Below, piece by piece: positions 7,262 through 12,287 of a stretch of 12,287 nucleotides of DNA (within the stretch, counting starts at the first letter, position 1; each line of letters starts with the position of its first letter). Origin of the DNA: Jimgerdemannia flammicorona (Eukaryota > Mucoromycota > Endogonomycetes > Endogonales > Endogonaceae); assembly GCA_003990745.1 (NCBI GenBank), contig RBNI01005659.1, forward strand, positions 1 through 12,287. Direction: 5' to 3'. The notes under the pieces are model-generated. The model searched no databases and was not told where the DNA came from. It saw only the letters and a list, made by a program, of their open reading frames with translations. Made by a program: the position numbers and the translations under genes.

Positions 7262-8524
7262 ATGCCCCCAATTCACACTCAGTTCCAGGGTCCTCTCTCA
7301 CTAGTACTAGCTCAACTTATGCAGGATCCCCCACAAGCTTGCACCCTAATTCCCAATTTATCAGGTCTATATACTCTATATAAGAAACACTTAGTCACCT
7401 TATGCTGTGACCATAACTTACCAGTTGATGGTCAAAAAGTGGTATTGGTGATATATCTAGATACATATCATCCTAACCAAGACCCAGAACCTCTATGGCC
7501 ACTAGAGCAAACTGAAGATGCCTTTAACAAATATTTACTACCCATACTTCTGGTATTGCTCTTGAGACAATCAGTGCTGGGCTCAGCTATGGCACTACCA
7601 GCTCTACTAGTCTTTCTCATAGATTTAGTGCAAACAGTACTCCTGCCAGTTATGGCTTCCTCATCAGTTATGGCCCCCCTTATATTACCACCCACTCCAA
7701 TAGGACCTCCAGTCAATGGTGAGTTAATGCCCTCCTTCATTTCTGATATTATATTAAGGTGGGATTGGGTCCCCCCCAACCTGTTAGCTTCGCTGAAGGT
7801 AAGAGAATATCAAATCCTAGCCAAATAGACAGGAAATGCCCTTACATCACATACAAGCTATAAGAAATTAGATATATATCCACCAGACTGTAACCTTGAC
7901 CTACCTCTTTGGCTTGAGGCCATTTTTAATATTCGAGGTATGCTTCTCTCTCTGGACATGACTCAGTCCACCATCCATATAGTGTATATACCCCAACTAC
8001 TAGCCTATGCTATCTTTATTGTCAAGGCTGTCAATGATTGATATGATTGGATGGTACTCTAACACTTCAATAGACAAGTCTATATACTGAAATCTTCATT
8101 TTCAGAGTTGGATATTGGCAACCTAGAGGTGGTTTGCCATATATTTGAAATGATCATTGGTCAACTGGTGACCACTCCTACTACTTATAACCACTGGATG
8201 ACCTTTCCTCACTCAGTATTGCAGCCAACAGAAGATTCATCAACAGCTCTGGACAGTATAAAGGTGGGCCCTGCCTGTAACATACCATGCTTTTGATGTA
8301 GGGTATAGGGGTATGGTATCAGCTCCTGCACCCAAACCCCACTCCAATAGCCTACATTCACCTAGAAGTCAGACAACCCATTATATTCCAATAGTACCAC
8401 CAGCTCAGTCTACCAGAATTTTAATGGCCCTGGCTGCCCTCACTCCAACTGTGGTCAAGTTAATATCTGCCTCTTCTGCTATGGACTTCATACAGCCTCA
8501 ATATGTATTATTCACTATAGCTAA
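7262..8524 (+). pseudogene. Ngaro gag-like protein with C-terminal Cys/His cluster
   Basis: The frame starts at ATG 7262, 15 bp after A1, and can be followed to TAA 8522 (about 420 codons). It has in-frame stops at 7826, 8039, 8060, 8294, 8306, 8348 and 8363. The middle part (around LSLDMTQSTIHIVYIPQLL and the AVND-YDWMVL region near 8020-8060) resembles ORF1 of fungal Ngaro-like elements as I remember them. Near the end, about 8427-8505, a CX4CX5CX2CX3HX4C arrangement (GCPHSNC...ICLFCYGLHTASIC) looks like a nucleic-acid-binding finger. The role would be particle formation and RNA binding. The part beyond 8294 overlaps the start of the RT frame in another phase, as is usual for gag and pol. 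The family assignment is moderately firm; the loss of function is certain. Confidence 0.65.
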
Positions 8525-8525
8525 T

Positions 8526-9641
8526 CTCACCATACCACTAATCTCTATATACCCAACTACCCCTTATCAGTTAAAGGAGTAGATATGGGCCTTGTAATTC
8601 CATCCTGACCAACCACTAGTCCAGTACCACCTAACAGGCCTTCACAATAGTTACTTGCATGGTAACCACTCCTACTCTGAGCTTTGCATTGATCTGCTAT
8701 CTGACAACCTCATATTGGCATATCATCACCAAGAAGTCCTCTCTACCAACATTCATAGTGAATTAGCTACTGGTCTTTATTTAGGCCCCTTCATATCACT
8801 ATTGGTACTTTCCACTGAGTTTTGCCTCTTTTGTAATGCTCTTCTTAGTACTATCCCCAAGAAATACTCAATCAAATTCAAGATGATACAGTACCTCTTC
8901 TTTCCTGAAGGAACATTAGTCAATGATGGTATTGACCCAGATAAGTTCTCTATTCAGTACTACTCAATCCAAGCTATCATCCTCTTACTTATTACTATTA
9001 GTCCTGCAGCACTATTCTGGAAAGCAGATGTTGAGGAGGCATTTCATATGATTCCTATCCACTGATCAGACTGGACTATACAAGGCATCTGCTGACTTGG
9101 TCTCTTTTTTCTTAGCATATTTCTCTCATTTGGTCTGCACTCTGCTCTCTTTATATTTATCTCCCTCATAGACCTCTTTACATGGATCTGTACCCACCTA
9201 TATGACCTTCCCAACCTGGGTCACTTTGTCGATGACTTTATTTATGTCATACCCCCTGCAAGTATACTATTCTCTTATACATAATTTCATGCCATTGCCA
9301 CACAATTCAGCCTCCCCCTCAAGGTATCTAAAGACATCCCTCTGATATCCTCAATCAAGTACATGGGCTTTTGTCTTGATGTGCCATCTATGATGATCAG
9401 CCTCCATAAGGAAAAGTGGGTGTGTATCTTAACCCTCATCACAGACTGGCTTACTTCTGCCAATTCTGCTCGCCTTCACTATCTTTGGCCATGGTCACAT
9501 CATGATGCTCAGTTGCTCACAGGTCACTTGATGCATGTGGTCCAGATCCTTTCTTATGGAAAAGTATTTTGTGACTGCATTATTTGTTTTACTGCTTTTT
9601 GGAAGCTACTCTACATTGAGCAATGTTATCTATCTCTGTAA
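8526..9641 (+). pseudogene. Ngaro reverse transcriptase
   Basis: The frame with coordinates divisible by three encodes a DIRS-order RT. It begins with HPDQPLVQYHLTGL (about 8600), then ELATGLYLGPF, FFPEGTLVNDGIDPDKFSIQY and WKADVEEAFHMIPIH (catalytic Asp GAT 9027), and reaches FVDDF (GAT-GAC 9231-9236). The NDGI and KxDxxxAFxxIP motifs are characteristic of DIRS/Ngaro RTs rather than LTR-element RTs. Stops at 8580, 8595, 9063, 9093, 9282 and 9639 break it. The one at 9093 sits at a usual Trp (TGG to TGA). Codon content is strongly T/A-shifted and only two CpG remain in the whole segment, so many missense changes are likely too. The upstream border is approximate. Confidence 0.82.
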
Positions 9642-10085
9642 TTAGCCACTAATTTACAGTAGTGGTCTGACATTCTTTGCTCATAGTCGGCCTGCTGTCT
9701 GCTCTATCATTCCAATTGGATTGACCCCAGTTTCTTTACTGATATGTCTGGGACCTTCAGTTCCAGCAGCCTGCTGGGGCATTGCTGGTGGAGTGTATAG
9801 TGGGCTCCCTCCTTTGTTGGCCAGGGGTATGACATATTCTGGAAGGAGATGTTTACTATCTGGGTTTTATTGGTGCTTTGGAGCCCATCCTTTCATTCAC
9901 AATATATTGTTCTTTAGTATGATAGCCAACTCTGTGTCAAAGCATTGATCAGTAGTTGTGCTCACTCACCCTCTTGTCAATGATTTGCTATGTTACATCA
10001 TTCTTCTTCACCTCAAAATGGGATTCAATATTCAGGCTCAGTACATCCACTCTGCATCAAACTCTGCTGACCCTTTATCTCATAG
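9642..10085 (+). pseudogene. Ngaro RNase H, with stops and a frameshift
   Basis: Four acidic positions of the RNase H fold can be placed: D in FTDMSG (GAT 9741), E in WKEMF (GAG 9846), D in YDSQLC (GAT 9921) and D in SADPLSH (GAC 10069). The first three are in the RT frame; the last lies in the next frame, together with HPLVNDLLCYI from about 9964 on. An indel between about 9924 and 9963 must therefore have shifted the phase. Stops at 9660, 9684, 9798 and 9915 add to the damage. The Asp of the HxxxxNxADxLS motif is well placed, so the domain call is fairly safe despite the decay. Confidence 0.7.
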
Positions 10086-11111
10086 TACTCTCCCTCCCTA
10101 CCCCCAGGAACTTCTACCTACCTCGATCACATCCTCCTTTGGCTTTGCTATCAATTTGACACATATCTCTGCCAGCAGTCCCACACCCAGACTGGTAACC
10201 TGCACCCTGATGTCAACTCCCTCTACTACTTTCTCAACTCCTACAACATTCTTGAAGCAACCACTATCTCCTTGCAAGATGATCTGTTAAGCCATTGGGC
10301 ACTATGGCTCACTAGTAAGGGAAAACCTCACACCACTATCAAGAACTACTTCTATGATCTAGCTAATTATCAAGTGGCCTACTGGTGGGGCCCCCAACTG
10401 CAGCACTCAGTGCTACTGCTTTTTGATGCCATTCTCAAGTCTATCCAGGCTTCCCCCCCACTACCCTCTCATTTGTAAGACTGCCACCCCATTATCCATC
10501 AACATCTGTGGGCCATTTGTAGTGCATTATGACTAGACATGTCATTTGGCACCACCATTTGGGCAGCTGCTTGCTCTGCCTTCTACGGTCTCATGTGAGT
10601 TGGTGAACTCACTATGCGGGATGGTGCAGCCTTCAATTCCATCTGGCAGGTGCATCATTCCAACTTCCTCAGGTGATGGGACTTGGTACATGCATGCCCC
10701 TTCTGGTCTTTACATCTTCCATGAACAAAGACTGGTGAGACAGGTGATGTTTTGCTTGGGTTTTCTGGTGCATTCAACTGCCCATACACCACTATTGACA
10801 ACATGATTCGGATACTCCCAGCCCGGCCAGAAGACCCGGCCTTCTGCCTTGGCCCATCTCAACTGCTCACTCGAACGACCTTCATTGACACCATCCAGTC
10901 TCCCTTGGTTGGCACCTTGCTGTCCTGTGGCATACATGGTCACTCTTTTCGCATCGGCAGAGCTACTCTGTTAGCCTTGGCCGGTTACCCTGACCATGTT
11001 ATTCAACTGGCGGGCTGCTGGAAATCAGCGGCTTTTCTTCATTACATTTGCAATTTACACTATATCCTGCCTCAAATGACCGTGGCTGTGGCGGCGCTCC
11101 CCTTTCCCTAA
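10086..11111 (+). pseudogene. Tyrosine recombinase of Ngaro-type element
   Basis: The N-terminal core-binding part is visible as SHWALWLTSKGKPHTTIKNYFYDLANYQ (about 10291-10374). The catalytic part follows in the same frame: AFYGLM-stop-VGELT around 10596, LP-stop-TKTG around 10722, then an open stretch to TAA 11109. That stretch has HSFRIGRATLLALAG (His CAC 10941, Arg CGC 10950), AGCWKS and HYIC (Tyr TAC 11043). Stops lie at 10476, 10530, 10596, 10674 and 10722. The one at 10596 replaces the family's first catalytic Arg (RxGEL), consistent with CGA to TGA. From 10725 to the end there is no stop and CpG is normal. The enzyme would insert a circular DNA copy. The 5' limit is the upstream stop and only approximate. 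Confidence 0.82.
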
Positions 11112-11176
11112 TTATCAGTGGGCCTTGGGTTTGGCCGGTGGTAGTGGTTGGTGGCATCTGAATTAGGAGTGGTGTT
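11112..11176 (+). other. Short 3' non-coding segment between recombinase and B1
   Basis: A 65-bp GC-richer stretch with GGCCGGTGG and GTGGTTGG words and no frame of note. It separates the recombinase stop from the first B repeat. Confidence 0.5.
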
Positions 11177-11307
11177 GGCCCCTTTGCTTTACGCGAATGG
11201 AAGCGCATGCTTCCATATTCACCAAACCCATCGACCCAGCTTACATCAGCACACCCGATTTAGCATAACACACCTCACATACATTTCACGCAAAGGACAC
11301 TTTGTTA
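11177..11307 (+). repeat. Split direct repeat B1
   Basis: 131 bp, matching B2 (11701-11841) with 6 transitions and one 10-bp length difference (B1 lacks 10 bp after gaatgg at about 11200). Its last bases GTTA are shared with the first bases of A2, giving the fused B1/A2 junction expected for Ngaro elements. Confidence 0.88.
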
Positions 11308-11657
11308 GAGTTATGAACGTAGCTCAAACTTCAGCAAAGTGGCCGAAGCCACGGATAAACCACTATCATGCAATCTTTCAGGTCTTTCATGCAATCTTAG
11401 CTTAGTGTCAGTTCTCTGCCACACCATTTCTTATGCAATCTTAGCTTAGTCTCAGTTCCCATTGTGCTGTTTTCTTATGCAATGTTAGCCTAGTCTCAGT
11501 TCCCCGGCAAGATGCCAGTGGCAAATAGCTTAGCAACGTTTCAGTATGCATTATATGTAATATCCCCCTGAGCGACTGAGTATGTGTCGCATCTTAACAA
11601 TCAAGCGCGTAGACTACGCCTGTATACTTAGTTAGTTCCTGCAATCAGTTTACGCAA
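11304..11657 (+). repeat. Split direct repeat A2 (internal copy)
   Basis: The 354-bp partner of A1, directly joined to B1 at the GTTA core. It retains CpG sites where A1 shows TA, TG or CA, so it is the better-preserved copy. Between it and B2 lies a 43-bp pyrimidine/purine-biased spacer (11658-11700). Confidence 0.92.
11389..11505 (+). repeat. 44-bp tandem repeat within A2
   Basis: Starts at 11389, 11433 and 11477, each beginning ATGCAAT(C/G)TTAGC(T/C)TAG; the third unit is partial. The period is exactly 44 bp. Same array as in A1. Confidence 0.85.
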
Positions 11658-11700
11658 CCCATCCCGCCCTTCCCTCTTGGAGGAGGAACAATAAATGTGC

Positions 11701-11841
11701 GGCCCCTTCGCTTTACGTGAATGGCAGGCCTGGGAAGCGCATGCTTCCATATTCACCAAACCCATTGACCCAGCTTACATCAGCACACCCGATTTAGCAT
11801 AACACATCTCACATACATTTCATGCGAAGGACACTTTGTTA
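11701..11841 (+). repeat. Split direct repeat B2 (3' terminal)
   Basis: 141 bp, ending at ...CACTTTGTTA like B1. It has an extra caggcctggg within the first 35 bases compared with B1. It marks the 3' border of the Ngaro-type element; sequence after 11841 no longer matches the B1/A2 junction. Confidence 0.88.
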
Positions 11842-12287
11842 CAACATCTGATAGGAGTTCCAGAACTTTCTAATATAATGCCCTCTAAAGTATATAAAGA
11901 CACCGCAAGTTTGCAAATATGGATGACAAATCCGAATAATGAATATGGATACAATTGATCGAGTTATATCCCGACAACCACATTCTTGAACTCGGCTAGG
12001 GCGCGTGCCCCCTCGCCGCTGATGCTGTTCCCTGAATTATAGCAGGGCACCAGGCCCGGGTACCCACACCATAGGATGGGCAGATCTTATCGAAATGCAA
12101 TTAAATAATAAGGGGATAATGTGCGAGTAAACAGACTCATACTCCTGCTAGCCTTCGAGCAAAACAGGGTGGATCGTCAACAATATGGGATGATCTCCTA
12201 GTGATACACTATCTAAATTGACCATTCTAAGTGCCCTTAGTATAAATTCTTAATGTAGTCTATATATTTATTTTACTACTGCAGTCA
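11842..12287. other. Right flanking sequence, unassigned
   Basis: No gene, tRNA or repeat border is recognised. The stretch has a GC-rich, CpG-containing core (about 11990-12065) with a CCCTG/CAGGG hairpin (12030-12034 with 12043-12047) and AT-rich ends. A stretch open for about 30 codons starts near 11842 but stops early and has no family resemblance. The left and right sides of the Ngaro element differ strongly in CpG content. Confidence 0.4.

Larger units (their letters stand above)
6894..11841 (+). mobile_element. Ngaro-type tyrosine-recombinase retroelement (DIRS order), decayed
   Basis: The element is 4948 bp long. Its termini have the A1 - genes - B1 A2 B2 arrangement of split direct repeats known for Ngaro and PAT elements: A1 6894-7247, B1 11177-11307, A2 11304-11657, B2 11701-11841. 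Inside are a gag-like frame with a Cys/His cluster, a reverse transcriptase and RNase H of DIRS-order type, and a C-terminal tyrosine recombinase with HSFR and a downstream Tyr. No adenine methyltransferase-like domain is seen between RNase H and the recombinase, which favours Ngaro over DIRS or PAT. All genes carry stops and at least one frameshift. The shared core at the repeat joints is GTT/GTTA (GTCA at the 5' end). Such elements replicate through a circular intermediate inserted by the recombinase, so no target duplication is expected, and none is seen. Confidence 0.88.

Noticed and set aside
9721..10159. Open frames in other phases across RNase H read as separate genes
   Set aside because: They are alternative-phase readings of the RNase H region. 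Only the phase carrying the FTDMSG, WKEMF, YDSQ and NSADPLSH motifs matches the family.
6894..11657. A1 and A2 taken as a pair of LTRs
   Set aside because: A2 is not at the end: B1 precedes it and B2 follows. There is no primer site or target duplication, and the coding region has a tyrosine recombinase rather than a DDE integrase.
6894..11841. Classification as DIRS sensu stricto or Crypton
   Set aside because: No inverted terminal repeats or internal complementary region and no methyltransferase domain are seen, which argues against DIRS. The presence of RT and RNase H argues against Crypton.
11842..12287. tRNA gene, group I intron or mitochondrial insertion in the right flank
   Set aside because: Some words looked suggestive, but no cloverleaf, no convincing intron core pairing and no mitochondrial gene could be traced.

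Overview
The window is repetitive eukaryotic DNA, most probably from a filamentous fungus. It holds no intact host gene. It is built from two large retroelements of different classes, a small MITE-like element and AT-rich intergenic sequence. The organism is inferred: Ngaro-type tyrosine-recombinase retroelements beside short-LTR Ty1/copia elements, with strong C-to-T decay, suit a fungus that methylates or RIPs its repeats (Basidiomycota or a TE-rich Pezizomycete). Animals with Ngaro elements are not excluded.

Layout. 1-1807 is AT-rich and almost CpG-free (two CpG seen). It contains short tandem repeats and a 469-bp element (548-1016) with terminal inverted repeats flanked by TA. 1813-6846 is a structurally complete Ty1/copia retrotransposon: 156-bp LTRs, a 5-bp target duplication AATTT, a primer-binding site matching the anticodon region of initiator tRNA-Met, and one gag-protease-integrase-RT-RNase H frame (2032-6432). 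That frame has nine internal stops and no frameshift. 6894-11841 is a structurally complete but decayed Ngaro-type (DIRS order) element. It has a gag-like frame with a Cys/His cluster, RT, RNase H and a tyrosine recombinase, bounded by split direct repeats in the order A1 - genes - B1 A2 B2. 11842-12287 is flanking DNA that I cannot assign.

How it fits together. Both elements once encoded their own replication. The copia element would be copied from an internal tRNA primer and inserted by a DDE integrase. The Ngaro element would be reverse transcribed and inserted by its recombinase at a 3-4 bp core (GTT/GTTA). Neither copy can now encode its full set of proteins.

The most striking signal is mutational. 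The Ngaro element is nearly CpG-free from 6894 to about 10800 (about 8 CpG in 3.9 kb). It then changes abruptly to about 38 CpG in the last 1.04 kb, inside the recombinase gene. The left A repeat differs from its partner at about 47 of 354 sites, all transitions and mostly to A/T on the left, while B1 and B2 differ at only 6 of 131 sites. The element is therefore either a mosaic or spans the edge of a methylation/mutation domain. I found no clear sign of a wholly new biological system. All counts were made by eye.
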